A DNA stretch of 64,000 nt from Chaetorhynchus papuensis (GCA_013396525.1 VWYX01000083.1:719650-783649); one strand, 5' to 3'. Positions 49,191 to 62,158 are shown, counted from the stretch's first letter. Numbers and translations are program-made. The notes: generated by a model not told the origin, from the sequence alone.

Positions 49191-51040
49191 AAATAGGCCC
49201 ATAATCGCACAATGTTTGGGGGAGAGGGGAAAATTACCACAATACGACTAATTTTATGAAAGACATCTGTCATTTTCTACTGTTGTAGTACAAGCTGTTT
49301 AGTAAGTAAATTTAATTAACCAGATTTCTCATTTTAAAAAGGAGGAAAGAAGGCTTTTACAGCATGCCAGGAGCATATCCCTTGAATATAGTTTGTTTAA
49401 TGCACCCAATTAGACTGTATCATCAAATTTTCTGAACCTTAAATATCTCAAATTAATTTTTTCCACATTGTTTTTCTATGTACCATTTTGCAGCCATTTT
49501 TGCTGTGTAGTGGATGTTGTTTATTGTTGATATTCCTTTTTTAGAGTTTCTGCTTAAAGCCAGGGCTTCTTGGTGCTTGGTGTTACACATAAAGAAAGAA
49601 ATCTCTACCTAAACAGGTCCCATTGAAAACGAGTGACATACAAAGAGTGAGAAGTGAGAAAGGCAGGGAGAGTAGGTGTATCTGTCCCGGGTCATAAATA
49701 ATTCAGTGAAACATCTGAGTCTTGGTCTGGTGTCATCTCAAATACCAGACCACACTATGCTTTTGGCTTATAAAAGGATATAATTGTAAGTCAATGGCAA
49801 GCTCCTGCTTAGGTGTGTGAAATTCCCTCTGTTACTCAAATAATTGCAGACCTGCAAGGCTGGTCCTTTTTTTTAAAGAGACTGTGGATCATTTCTGCAA
49901 AGTATCAGTTGCACATCCTTTAGACAACTTATAGCATAAAGAAAGAAGTTCTATAAAGGTTGGGTTTTTTTAGTAATATGTGGAAGTTTATGTTGAAACA
50001 CTGTTCCCCATGAAAAGCTGCCAGAATTTATGCAGAGCTTTCCAATGGCCAGAAGAAAAAACAACCAAACAAGACAAAATTTATTTTATTGATGTCAGTG
50101 GCAATCTGGAGTAGTTTCACTGACTGCATTTTAAGCTACTTAAGGTTAAAACCTGACTAGAAATTTCAGATCAACCTCAGCTAAAATAAATATTCAAATA
50201 ATACTTAATTAACTGACTGCAACTTAATATAATGTGTTTTCCATTTGCTTAAACTATTCTTAAGAATACTTAGGTTAGCAGAAGCTCACCTCCTAAACAA
50301 AACCTCTTGGTGAATTTCTGATGTTAGTGTACCTTCTTATTCTGTTCCTAAATACAGCACCATCCAAAATTTAATATCTTCTCCTTTTGTACACAAGGGA
50401 CGACTTTATCCCTATTCAGAAAAAAAAAAAGCAATCAGTGCAAAAAATACCCACTGCCTGGGAATGTGTTAAACTGTACAGAATTACACTGAAGAATGAA
50501 AGTGTCTGCTTTTTTTCTTTTCTTTTTTTTTTTTTAATTTGACTTCATTTAGAAACATTTACATAGGTTATGTACGGAGAGCACAGCATTAATTCTGGCA
50601 AGTTTTTGTTACCCTAACAGATTTAGGAAGTTAATTGTACATAATATATGTCTGGTATTTAGAGGGCATCATTCACTTAATAGCATGAATAGAGTTACTA
50701 AATGTAGGGAATAAGTCAGTCCAGCAGATAATAGATTGCTTATTGGGGTGGAATAATCATGCAGAGAAGTGGATAGGGAAAACTGAAGGACTTTGGTTAT
50801 CCTCATGTACATGCACACATTGTAAATCTGCCAGAATATCTGCAAGCTTAAACACTGCATCCAGTCCTTTAGGCCAGGGTTTTCCTCCAGCTTGAAGGAT
50901 GAGTTGATGACTCCAGTAAATGTCCCCTCTCTCTTGCACAGGGCCTTTGAATGAGTTCAGGTGGAGAAAGGTGATAAAGTCGGTAGAAAAGTACCAGTCT
51001 GAGAGTTGAAATGTGAATTTAAACATCTCTTACTTCTTTC
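49191..51040. other. Unique AT-rich sequence
   Basis: No gene or repeat family recognised. A T-rich patch lies at 50510-50537. Confidence 0.5.
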
Positions 51041-51062
51041 TTTTTTTTTTTTTTTTTTTTTT
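51041..51062. repeat. Poly(T) run, 22 T
   Basis: An uninterrupted 22-T run after a CTTTC pyrimidine lead-in. It could be the tail of a minus-strand retroposed sequence, but nothing recognisable follows on the right. Confidence 0.95.
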
Positions 51063-52119
51063 GTCACAGACTGACTCTGCCTCATTTACCAAGTATATTC
51101 AGGCAACATGAAGTGCCCATGTCTGGTCAGGGCAGAAAGCTGGTTTTAATGATGCCCCATGTAGGGGCTGGCTATAGCAACCAGGCGAAAATATAGATCC
51201 AAAGACCTGTTTATAACTCAGGTCACTCGAATATGGCTTTTAGATTCTGTTTGCTTTAATTGCCTTTCTAAATGTCTAGGACAGATTAGAGCAAACACGG
51301 CTTAATATTAGAGGACATATGGTTATTTATATTCATGTCTGTGCCATCCAGAGAGAAGAAATGTATGGTTCAGCATGTGAAGCATGCAGACATGAAACAA
51401 ACCCACCTCTGAGGGGTCAGCAGCAGAAACGGTGTTAGAAGCTCAAGGGAATTTTATCTGAGCACAGGCAACACGATCAAGCACTGAGACAGAACAGCTT
51501 TTAAGTGAACACAGGCAATCCTGCAATTAATGGAGACATATCTACTCAGTATTACAGTACAGCCAACCTGCATCCTTGGCTTATTAATTTCTCCCACTAG
51601 TACAAGTAGGTTGACGTCTTCTAAATTAAAAACAGTTCCGCCTTAGGAAGAATTGCCAAAGAATTTGTACATCAGAAGTCTCAGGAGATGAAACTCTTGC
51701 ACGCCGCCTTCGCTGGGGAAGAGTACAAGCTTATCCTTCAGGAAGTGTCATCTGCCAGTTATGACAGCTACACATTTGTATTCATTTATGAATTCACCAT
51801 TTACAACTGTGGCTATTTAACACAACAATTCCCTGGAAAATCTTTGGACTCTGTGTTTGCATAATGAGAAAAAACTTTCAAGAACAGCTCATCTCCTTCC
51901 ACCTTTTCTACTATTCCTGTTCTGTACCCAATGAATTTTACACAAGAATAATTTAGGACAGCATTTGGCAGGGTTGTTCTGGTCTCCGTGCACGTAGGAG
52001 GCTTGTGAATCTCTTGCAATCTTGCTACGGGGGACAACATTTCTAACAGGGTGTATTCAGGAGAGTTGATTTTGTTATTCTGTGGAGTGAAAGCGTAGTC
52101 TGTCACCTGGGCAGATACA
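51063..52119. other. Unique non-coding sequence
   Basis: High-complexity unique sequence, especially 51280-51600. No gene or repeat recognised. Confidence 0.45.
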
Positions 52120-52245
52120 GCTGTTAACTGGAACAGGGCTCCAGGTACTGAAGCTCTGTTTCTGATTCAACTAGAGATGTTCTGAGTGACCCTAAATAAA
52201 TCACTTCATCTAGCTGGTCCTTTATCTTTGTATAACATCAAAATG
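52120..52245 (+). mobile_element. Ancient MIR-like SINE fragment
   Basis: 'GAAGCTCTGTTTCTGATTCA', then 'GAGTGACCCTAAATAAATCA', 'CTTCATCTAGCTGGTCCTTT' and 'ATCTTTGTATAACATCAAAA' follow the MIR order of 'GGTTC.A.TCC..CTCT', 'TGTGACC..GG..AAGTCACTT', 'CTCTGTGCCTCAGTTTCC' and 'TCTGTAAAATG'. Heavily diverged, in forward MIR orientation. Confidence 0.5.
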
Positions 52246-54220
52246 CAGCTATGATTTCTTCTTCTCCCAGGCACGCTGTGGGAACGCAGCAGTGAGGTGT
52301 TTAGAGAGCTGTGTCTGCTCTCCTCTGCATTTGGGCGATAATTGCAATGCTGCCTGAAGTTGAAGCACCAGAGTCCACCTGGGCTGTCAGCTCTTCTGCT
52401 TATGGGATCTTTCCCTTTGACAGCTGAGGTGGTGGTGGCCATCTGTGACATTAACTCACAGACTTTTTTAGAGCAAGAGATTGAGAATGAAAGAACAGTA
52501 TGTCTATCCCTCCCAAGAAAAAAAGGAAACAACAAAGTACAAAACTTACCAGTGACAGAGAAGCAAAAACCAAACTCTTATTAATTTTGCACAATTTCAG
52601 TTGATTTCCACACTGTATTTAAATATCTGTACTCTCAGATCAAGAGTTGATCCAAAAACAATATTTCCATGAGTCTAATTTTTTTCCTTTCTTGGTCTCT
52701 TTGTTCATTAGTGGTGGTGAGACACTGCCAGAGAAGAGGATATCAGTTGGGAAAGGTGTAGGTATTATTTAAGTAGAGTATTGCCCTCTGGGAAGTACAG
52801 GGAAGCAAATGAAAGAGAGTTGTTGGTGGACCTGTGTCTCAGAGAAGGTGAAGCAACATGCTGCTTCGTGCGTATGTAATAATGGGAGATTTATGAGGAG
52901 GGGAGCAGGTTATAAGAATAGACCACATTAATCTTCTGCTTCAAACTCTTCACATTAATCTCCCAATAACAAACTGAAATGGTCATAAAAAGTAGACTAT
53001 TCCTTTAGGCTGGTTTTCCCGTGATTTTACAAAGTCCTTAAAGAGATTCCCAGCAAAGAGATTCTGTTTCTCTTTCTCTCATTTTCCCATAGTATCCTCT
53101 AAGGGATGAAGAAAAATCCTATCCGAGATGTAGGTTGGCAAAAACATGTCTCATCACTATGATTTCTTTTCACTTCTAGCTGTAAGTCAGTGTCCATACC
53201 TCATGACTCCCACCTTCCTCTTTCCCTTCTCCACTGCTAATGAGATAGAAGAGTACCTTGTGACTGCTATCTGCTAATTAGCCTGAGTCTGAGCTCTGCA
53301 AGTGGATAAATTTGCATTCAGAATATTCAAGTAAAGCCAGATACCTGAATAAGCATGAACAGCAAAAATAAAAACAAACAAGCAAACAACCCCCGACAAG
53401 ATAAGATTCTCCTTTAAAAAGCATATGAAGTAAAATTCAGCAAAAAGCTGAATTTCGTCTGAATCCACCGGAAACTCTGTCTGCTACACGTAAGAGTTGC
53501 AGAAGTGATGCATGCTGCTGAAACCATCCAGATAACTTGGCAGTGTCTCAGTAAAATAGATTGGGCTAATCACTTGCCATTGAATTCTGTTGTGCGTCTG
53601 GATTTCTTGGCTTTGGTGCACTGCAAACGTTCTTTATGATTTCTGGTTATCTTTAAAAATATCTTCCAAAGAGTGGAGGCTCTGATCAGACAGAGGTCAC
53701 AGACTCCATGGAGTCGTTTTTCTTCACAGAGTACTAGAAGTAGCACTGTCACAACAGCAAAATTTTATTCTGTCCAGGGAGTAAATATACTGATTGCTTA
53801 CTTAGCAGAACTGGCGAACAGCACACGTTACCCCAATTCGCTGCAGCTTGCACTGACTTCCAATTTGCTTTTGGATGTGTAACTTGATGTATAAAGCCAT
53901 GGGTTTTGTGTCTGTGACTGCTTTTCTGCTTCTTCTCTCCTCCCTGTGTCCCACCACTAGAGATCAGTTGGGATCCATCTGATAACAGTCTCCATTAATT
54001 CAGAGGGACCAAAATTTTTGTCATACAAAGTACTTCTGCTGCCCCAGCAATTTTAACCCATTTAGTGCCTGGTTGAGTCTATTTATTCAGATGGGGAGTG
54101 AATATAGGCTTAGTTGAGATCATGTATAGGATGTCATTATTGGACATTTTCCAGTTTGTTTTGCAATCATCAGTTTTGTTATTCCTGTACCTAAGACCAC
54201 AGATTTGTACCCATGGTAGA
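52246..54220. other. Unique non-coding sequence
   Basis: No gene or repeat family recognised. Confidence 0.5.
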
Positions 54221-54378
54221 ATGACAGAATCATAGAATATCCTGAGTTGTCAGGGACCCACAAAGATCATCATTCCGGCTCCTGACCCTGCACAAGACAA
54301 GCCCAAGAATCACACCATGTGCCTGAGAGCATTGTCCAAACACTCCTTGCCCTCTGGGAATCTTGGTGCTGTAACCAC
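54221..54378 (-). mobile_element. CR1 LINE 3' fragment, inverted
   Basis: 'ATGACAGAATCATAGAATAT', 'CCTGAGTTGTCAGGGACCCA', 'AAGATCATCATTCCGGCTCC', 'CCCTGCACAAGACAAGCCCA' and 'TCCAAACACTCCTTG' form the reverse complement of the CR1 type with 'GGGTCCCT' near its end, as in the copy at 9660-10199. Confidence 0.9.
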
Positions 54379-54920
54379 TAGATAGATTTTTTTGTTTTGT
54401 TTTCCAAGATTAATTTAATATGACAGGATTTTAGGTCTTCAGATCAACTAGAACTCGGTTTAGCAGTGACTTCATCCTGTCTAGACACACGGTTCCTCAG
54501 TTGGTGTGGTGAAAAGATTGACGTTCTCTACCTAAAAGCAGCATCAGTGGAGGCTTCTCTATCTTGGTGCTTGAGCAAGGAGCTTCCAGATTCAAGAGAA
54601 AACCCTAATTTAAACAGTCCTTACACCAAGGTATTGCCCAGTTCCTTCAGTGAACCCTTTTGCTAATATTGCTTTTGGGGGAAATGGAGAACTTTGAGTG
54701 TTCTAGATATTAGTGACACACCTCCCCAATACACACTCATTTTTAAATGCAGTTAAGTGGATCAGCAGGTGAATGTCTGACTAAGCAGTTAGCACTTGAT
54801 TTTTCATTTATTTTGCCCTGCCTTTTGGGAGTTTTGTTCACTCTAACCATTGTTTTCCTCATAAACAAAAATGCCTATGATATAGGATTGCTAATATGTG
54901 TCTCCCTTGGATTTAGCGGA
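54379..54920. other. Spacer between two CR1 fragments
   Basis: Unique sequence. No gene or repeat recognised. Confidence 0.5.
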
Positions 54921-55035
54921 TCTAATCCTAGAACAGTTTGGTTTGGAGAGGACCTCAAATGTCATCAAGTTCCAACCCACCTGACATGGGCAGGGACAAC
55001 TTCCACTAAACAAGATTGCTTGAAGATAGAGAAAT
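54921..55035 (-). mobile_element. CR1 LINE 3' fragment, inverted
   Basis: 'TCTAATCCTAGAACAGTTTG', 'GTTTGGAGAGGACCTCAAAT', 'GGGCAGGGACAACTTCCACT' and 'AAACAAGATTGCTTGAAG' are the reverse complement of the CR1 3' end, of the type seen at 27681. The 114-codon frame at 54747-55091 overlaps it and is not a gene. Confidence 0.88.
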
Positions 55036-56199
55036 CCTTCTTGACTTCAAGGTGTGATTCAGAATTTCTGGTAATCCACTGGTTTCACTGAGTAGGAGAT
55101 GCTGGGCAGCACCTGCATAGCACCCATCCAGCTCTACTTATTTGTCTGTAACTGACCAGTTCACATCCAAAGCTTGTGCAGACTTCAGCCTGTTTGCTTC
55201 AAAGTGGCTTTCAGAGTCATTTCAAATGTTTTATTTGCCTGATGTGTAACTTGCTTCTAGATGCACCCAGCTTGTGCATCCCTGGCTCCTCCTGAAGTCA
55301 CAATAACACAGTGTGCTTGTGCCTGCAAAGGCTGTACCCATTCAGACCAAATGCTGTGTGAATTTACCACCAGCCCACGACATCGCTGCAAGTTTCTCAG
55401 CAGTGTAAGTTTACATTGCCAAAGAAGCCTTTTTTATTGATTTCAACAGAAATGATAACTCTAAATGTCTCTTTTGGGTAAAAAGCAGATCATCCCAAAG
55501 TAAAAATGTGACCGGTTGCTATGGTAGTCTACTAGATTGTGGGAAATATGGGGGATTCAGTGCAGGAAATGAGTTCATGTCTCCTTAGGCAAGAAAAGCT
55601 TGGACTGGTCATGGTTTCATCCTAGGGTCAACGATTTTAATCCCCCACATTTTCTGAAATGGCCAGGCTGTTTGCTACCCAGCTACTTGACTGATTGCAG
55701 ATATTTGTGTCAACTCAAATCTGAAAACTTTACTACTGAGTCAAATCTCACGAGAAAAAGTTTGTATTTTTTTCTTGCAGACACAGATAACCTTTATCTT
55801 GGTCTTCTCAGAATACAAGGTTTATATGATAACAGTGCTTGTCCTCCAGGCCACCAACAACTCCTGAGTCCATGAGAGACTTCTGCCCAGCTTGACAACC
55901 ACTCTATATTTTACACCAGCAATTGGTTTTGCACGCACAAAAGGCAGGACTAATCACAGTGTCTCTTGCTGCCAAGATTTCACGGGAAGGACCAGCCCAT
56001 ACATCAGCTGGATCAAGCCCAGGGCACAACACGGACACAAAATCTGCAGGAAGTTTGGCTCCGTGACTGTCACACAGCAGCTTGGGGGTGGGAGAGGGAT
56101 GTGGACAGGTGAGAAGGGATTAAACATTCTGCTTTTGGAGAACCCCTTGAAATGGCATGTAAAGCAAATCCCCCGCTCTGCAGAGCTTCCTGGGAAATG
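55036..56199. other. Unique non-coding sequence
   Basis: No gene or repeat family recognised. The 102-codon frame at 55892-56200 has no domain. Confidence 0.5.
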
Positions 56200-56600
56200 A
56201 CTGTCCCAGCCTTTATCGCGGCTTATCTCTGGCGCCGTGTCCTTTCAGCGCGCACACTCCGCTGCCCAGTCAGCCCGCCAGGCTGTGCCTTATCGCAGCC
56301 GTAATCCCCCTGCTCCTCACTCTGGAAGAGCAGATAAATGGGAAAGCAGGTGTGCTGCATCCGGCACGTTAACGGAGTGAGTGCTCCCCAAATCTGCTTC
56401 TTCAGCTCTGCCTTTTATCTTGTCTTTAACACCAAGCAGCCACCGCTGATAACAAGCAGATTAAAAACGCTATCAGATTAACATTTTTATGTAATAAATG
56501 GTCAAGAACCTCACATTAAAAGAGTATCTTTCCTGGCATTAAGCATCCTTCACTCACCCAGGAAGCCTTTATCAGCTTGAACCTGCTCTGCTCGTTGCAT
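56200..56600. promoter_or_regulatory. GC/CpG-richer block with dense GATA motifs (candidate enhancer)
   Basis: Six WGATAR sites lie within 362 bp: 56223-56228 (TTATCT), 56332-56337 (AGATAA), 56415-56420 (TTATCT), 56447-56452 (TGATAA), 56470-56475 (CTATCA) and 56579-56584 (TTATCA). Two near-sites TTATCG lie at about 56212 and 56290. Random expectation is about one WGATAR per 512 bp on both strands. The left half is CpG-rich for this window (GCGGC, GGCGCCG, GCGCGC). GATA factors are known to act through clustered sites; whether this block is active, and in which tissue, is inference. There is no coding sequence in it. Confidence 0.4.
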
Positions 56601-57990
56601 AATAAATCTCTGATCCCTGATTTCATCGTAAGGAAATTCTTCATGAGGACAGCAGGGAACTAAATGGATGACTGTGTTTGAAAGGGAAATCAAGCAAAAA
56701 GATTAAAGCGCTGGTCTTCTTTAGTTTAAAACTAACTTTGTGCTAAATCTTTTATCTGGGGGATTGCTTAGTTTGGATGTTCCACACTGTGGCTTTCTCC
56801 AGGGCAGTTAAAATTTAGCTCAGGTCAGATTTACACCAGATAGACTATTTTTTTAATGAAAAGCTTCTTAATTTTTCTTCAAAAACACATCTCTTATCCA
56901 CTCTCCCTTTCCAAAATGTTAATATTACTATCAGCACTTTTGTTGCATGTGCTCATCTTACACATTTTACTTTTGATAGTTTCTCGTATCTTTTGTTTAC
57001 TAACAAACTGCTTCTCAGGCCAAACACTGGACTTCAAAAAAGTGGAAAATCTGAAAAATACGACTTTGGTAAACATGGCTACAGTAAATGTTCCACAGAA
57101 AATCCTGTGGAAAATGAGCAAAGGTCATTCCAAACCCTGTCAAATGGAAACACACTTGCAATTTTGCTTGGCCAGCAGCAGCCTTACCATGAAAATGTAG
57201 TAAGAATATGAATCTATTTTTTTCAGGGTAAACCCTGAAAGATGGTCACAGCAATTGCCAATAACTCACATTATTCTGCTTGTAAGAGAATCAAGACTGG
57301 GGAGGAAAGAGGCATATAAGAAAAGGACTCCTTTTATTTTAGCACACTCCCAAACAATGAGGGCAAGGAGGGATGTTCAAGGACTGACATTTTCACCACA
57401 AGTGCTGCACCTCCGATAGACAAACAAGCTTCTGAAGATCTGGCATCCCTAGATAAGCATTAAAGCCACTCAGTGAATTTAAAAAAAAAAGATCTTTTTT
57501 AAGATTTTTTCAGTCTACGATAGCCTGAATAAATGTAAAATTTTCTTACAGGGAAGCACTGAGGGTTTTCTTGTGCAGTGCATCCATGTTAAAACATGAG
57601 GTTTTCACAATAACTGTACCAGCAAGAGTTCTGTATTCATTCAGTGCTCTGTTGCTCTTCACGATCTTCCTTGAAGATAATTTCATTTTACTTTAGCCAG
57701 GCTGACTGGCAAGTTGCTTGACTAGTGCTGCCTGATAGATCAATCCTAAGATTATTTAAAAAAATATATAGTACCTGAAGGAATCTGAATTACACTTCCA
57801 AATACAGGACAGCCTCTACCCTTTATTATACAGCTGTCCAATACCCAGACTCAATCATTAGCAATTTTCCTACACGGTGTTTTTAAAACTGTGTGTGTGT
57901 AAACTCCAGTAGATTGCTACTAAACAGCACTTTTTTTTGAAACTCAGAATTTCACAGCCACTTTTGGGAGAAGAATAAATCTTCATCACT
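56601..57990. other. Unique non-coding sequence
   Basis: No gene recognised. One more TTATCT lies at 56752-56757. The A/T palindrome AAAAAAGATCTTTTTT lies at 57485-57500. Confidence 0.5.
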
Positions 57991-58122
57991 GAATCACAGA
58001 AGAGCAGAACCACAGAATGGCTTGGGTTTGGGTCTAGTAGAAGGTGTCCCTGCCTGTGGCAGGGGGTTTGGAGCTGGATGATATCTAGGGCCCCTTCCAA
58101 CACAAATCATTCTATGATTCAA
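57991..58122. mobile_element. Two CR1 3' ends in opposite orientation
   Basis: 57991-58028 reads as an inverted CR1 end ('GAATCACAGAAGAGCAGAAC', 'CACAGAATGGCTTGGGTTT'). From 58031 it switches to a forward CR1 end ('GTCTAGTAGAAGGTGTCCCT', 'GCCTGTGGCAGGGGGTTTGG', 'GCTGGATGATATCTAGGGCC', 'CATTCTATGATTC'). Both pieces carry the 3' terminal region, giving an inverted-repeat structure. Two insertions, or an insertion with rearrangement, could explain it. Confidence 0.85.
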
Positions 58123-58857
58123 TGATAAATATACAAATTAGGAAACTGTCCATATAAAATGCATAGGGAACCAAGCAAAAAGTTCTTTTGGTATTTTTAA
58201 CAAAATATACACTCCTTTCAGTTATTGGTGAGCAAATTCTACAACAATACTCTAAGGGTTGGTTTTGCAGCCTGCATTCGCACTGATTAAAACTTCTCAG
58301 GGAAATTGCAGTGGAACATATTTCCAGTTGAGCAACATTTTGGGGAAGCAAGAAATTCCTAGGTAATAATTGATAACACCTGCTAGAAGCTCATTTTTTA
58401 GTAAAGCAATGACATCAGAGCCACTTGATGGTATTTTAACCCCTATCATTTCACAATGAAATTGTAAGGAGCCGGGCTTTTGTGTGCAGAGCACCTTTCA
58501 TCTCCCCAGATCCTGCAGCACTGTGCACACGTAAGGGATTGCACGAACAATGCAACGATTCAGTGCAGCCTACAGCAAAGTTCAGCAACAGCTGAGGCTG
58601 AACAAAGGGGCCGCACACAGAAAACCCAAACAAAAGGGCATGAGGCAGTAATGATTCTACAGAGGAGGCTCTTCTATTTTTAGTGTGAAAGGATATTGGG
58701 GAAGGGATGGAAAGGTTAGGCGTGGAGACTGCAGCAAGTAGGAGCACAAGGGGCTGCATGGCCAGGCAGAAAGTGATGGTTGGGCAGGAAGACCAAACAA
58801 TAGAAGTGCTCTCAGCAGCAGATGCCAATTTCCAATAAATTCAAGCATCACATAAGG
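58123..58857. other. Unique non-coding sequence
   Basis: No gene or repeat recognised. The 125-codon minus-strand frame at 58451-58828 has no domain, and other frames overlap it on both strands. Confidence 0.5.
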
Positions 58858-58907
58858 TTTTAGCCACATGACTCCTATTGACTTTAATAGGAGTCATGCA
58901 GCTAAAA
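58858..58907. repeat. Hairpin-forming MITE-like remnant
   Basis: Arms TAGCCACATGACTCCTATT (58861-58879) and AATAGGAGTCATGCAGCTA (58886-58904) pair at 17 of 19 positions around the loop GACTTT. TTT and AAA on the outside extend the stem. The layout 'GACTCCTATTGACTTTAATAG' with its mirror image is typical of very old palindromic elements in amniote genomes. Following sequence up to about 59045 (CCAGCAGAGAATTTGGCC) may belong to the same or a neighbouring old repeat. Confidence 0.6.
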
Positions 58908-61900
58908 AACCCTCATTGCTTGGAAAGTTGCTTATTAAAAAGTGAATACAAAAAATTAATTTGAGACAGATGGGCTATTCTGAAAGATCTGGCTTGGAAA
59001 TACTGAGAGTTATGCCAGCAGAGAATTTGGCCTGATAGATGCAGCATTACCCCAGACACCTTTTTCCACTTGATATTGTACATGTGCCTTCTCCAGTATG
59101 AGTTACAGGATAAAGAGGAATGTCAGCTCACTTGACACTTTGGTTGACTGCCAAATAGAACTTAATAGAGTTAATAGACACTAATCCTGATTTAGAATTT
59201 TTCAGGGTTTGCTCCATAATTTACTGTGGCCACTGTGTGTTCAAATACTGGTTTTAAAGAGGAAAAGTGTATTACAGACAGCTGAGTGCACCCAGGCTTA
59301 CACTATTCCCTGCAAACGGCATTTCTGAAATCTGTTTAAGGTGTTGTTAGGTAAAGAGACGTTCCGTATTTTTGAGCTGTTGTAACAGCAGCTATCATTC
59401 ACCAGCATCTTCTGCCCCAAAGGAAAGATAGCCTAAAAACAAACTTGCAGGGTTTTTTATCTCCATATCCATTCCCACTTTCCTTGCCAAGCCAGACAAG
59501 AAGAAAATGGAAAGATTTGAGCACAGAATCAGTCAAATGTTTTTAAATGGGATATTAGATGAAAATAAGCATCAACAACAATTAGAGGGACAGCAACTGG
59601 TTAAAGATGCAATAAAGAATATATAAATTTCCATCATGCTATCCTCAAAGTTCCTGGTTTGAAAGATCCTCAAGAGGAAAATGAGCTCAGTTCATTCTTT
59701 AGCTATGTCATATATGCATCTATCATTTCCAAAGTTTGTTGCTGATAAACTGAGAAGAAGAGAACACCCAGGATCAAATATCTTTTGTTTCATGGGCTGG
59801 ACTCTCTCTGGATGAAGAAAAATTCCCAAAATTAATACCTGGGCCCTTTTGGCAACAAGCAGATCTGCACAGATACACCAGTCCAATGCAACCTCAGCTG
59901 TTTAGCACGCAGATCTCTTACCTGAACTGTAATAAGGAGCCTAATAATTTTATTGGGGAGGATCTTATCTATCAGGTACAAAAAGCAGCTGGAATAATGA
60001 GTATCCTCACATTTATATGTCCATGTCATGGAAGCCACATCAGTTTTTTTACAGTATGACACTTCTGCAAAAAGTTGTCCTGTATAAACTCAAATCAGGT
60101 TCAACATAAGAATACTGAATTCTAACATCTATGGCTAATCCATGCCTTGTTCAATTTGCATGCAACCTAAAACATAGCAAGTCTCTCTATTTAAACAAAA
60201 AGGTATAAATGTTTCCTCTGTTTAAACGTTTTCACCTACTTACCTCCTCAGCAACAACAGTAAGGATCGAGGCAAATTCTGCACTTCAGAAGCTTCAGCA
60301 CTTAAATCAGCTCACAGTAAGGAGACAGAAAAGGACTTAAGTGTTTCAGAAAGGGGTAGCTCATACTTTCTCCAATAAGTTTCAGTTTCTTTAATATTTT
60401 AAGGAAGATCTAGAATTATACTGGATAACGAAATAGCCTGAGACTGTAAACAGGAGGAAAATTTTTATGATTCCCTTCCTTGGTCATAACAATTAATTCA
60501 GCTGAATGGTAAAAGATTTAAAAGACATTTACACACACCGGAGAGTGTGTAATGCAGCCCCACATTTATAGATGAAGCTGATATTAAAAATCTGAGGCAG
60601 GCAACCTTCAAAAGGAAGCCATGTGAAGCACACAGAAATGAGCCCTGCTGATATTATCATGTCCAAGAAATGGATGATGCATCCCTTTACTGTACTGACA
60701 TTTCTACTGGCATAAACAGCATAGGATGTAGAAAGTCTGTGAGATAACACTGAAGCCTGAAAAAATGTTTTCACTCACCCATGGCACGCATCCATATCTC
60801 TCTGTTTCCATTTTTTTTTGGTTAGCACATTGGCTCCTGTAAATGAAACTGGCTTCCCCCCTCTCCCCAGGATTTTGGATGACTAACTTCCCCCTCTGAG
60901 TAGGAGCACCAGCTTCTGAACATGCAAATGCTAAGCATGACAACTGCCTCCTTTCAAATACCACCACAAGGTTTGCCAATACGCAAAAGGAGTTTCTCAT
61001 CTGGATTTCTGGCCAGCTTGAGGACAGACAGAATGACCTATGGTAGCTCTGCCCAGACATCAGCTTTTCTCACCACCCACTCTCATGAGGATAAGAGATT
61101 GGAGTCCTCCACAGAAGATGTTTTTCAAGCCGCTTTTCTCTGGTTCTTAAACTTGCAAGTCAGGGCAGAAGCTCCACCAAATTAATACTGCTTGCTTTTT
61201 TGTTGCAACACAGCAGAGGTGATCGAGAGAGGAGGAGGAGGAGGCAACAGAAGGAAGGAGGCAAGAGGGAGGAGGTGCAGTCAGAGATTTTTCTGAAACT
61301 TTGCCATACTGGATTCTCTTGGGATGGCTGCAGTAGTTCAGGCCCATGTAATGCACCTCATTACTTACAGTACAAATGTAAAAACTTGCTGCATTTCATC
61401 ATTAAATACAGGCTCCAGAAGGTCTCTTTTTAGGGGAGTGAATATAGTGTGTGCTTATTTTTCAATTCACAGTTGTGATGAGAAGCCCGAATTGTTTTGA
61501 TTCCTTATTTAAGATGGTCTTCCCAAGGGATTTCAAGGTCCTCAGCATTAAGACAACTATGTGATTTAAAAAAAAAGTAGAGAAGAATCAAATATCCTCA
61601 TATGCCATCCCGTGGCAGTGGGATGCAGCAGAATATTTTCTGCCCTCAGATATCTTTCTTTGTGTCAGTAAAAATGTAATACTTAAAAAGCAAAAATAAA
61701 AAGGAAGAAAGAAATCAAACCACACAAATGGAGCGATGGTACCCCAGGGACAGCAGGCAAAACATGTCTGAAGTCCTGAAATATGTTAATTGCAAATCAA
61801 AGAAGAAAGCACAAACCAATGAAGCAGTGATCCTCTGCAGGTTTCAGCTGACACCTGCATTTAGCTTCCTTATTTTTTTCCACCTTAATGAACATATGGA

Positions 61901-62158
61901 GACTGCTCTATAAAGGGAGCAACATGTCATACACCCTGTAAGGAGTTTTGCACAGTTGCTGAAATGAAACAGAATAAGTGGTGCTATAATACCTTCATTA
62001 ATCACACAAACACTGCTATGACACTTAAGTTAGCAGTTTGATTATTAAAAGCCCATGTTCATGGATTTCTTGTTCATGCAAATGTTGTCCTATTCCAATA
62101 AAGCATTAGGAAAACAATGTGTCAAAAGAAAATTAATCAGTCACCAGTGCCTGACTTG
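58908..62158. other. Unique non-coding sequence
   Basis: No gene recognised. It includes a purine-rich tract with GGA repeats at 61216-61278. The 118-codon minus-strand frame at 60704-61060 has no domain. Confidence 0.5.

Noticed and set aside
58451..58828. 125-codon minus-strand frame with leucine/alanine-rich start
   Set aside because: Superficially signal-like, but no domain follows, other frames overlap on both strands, and there is no exon structure.
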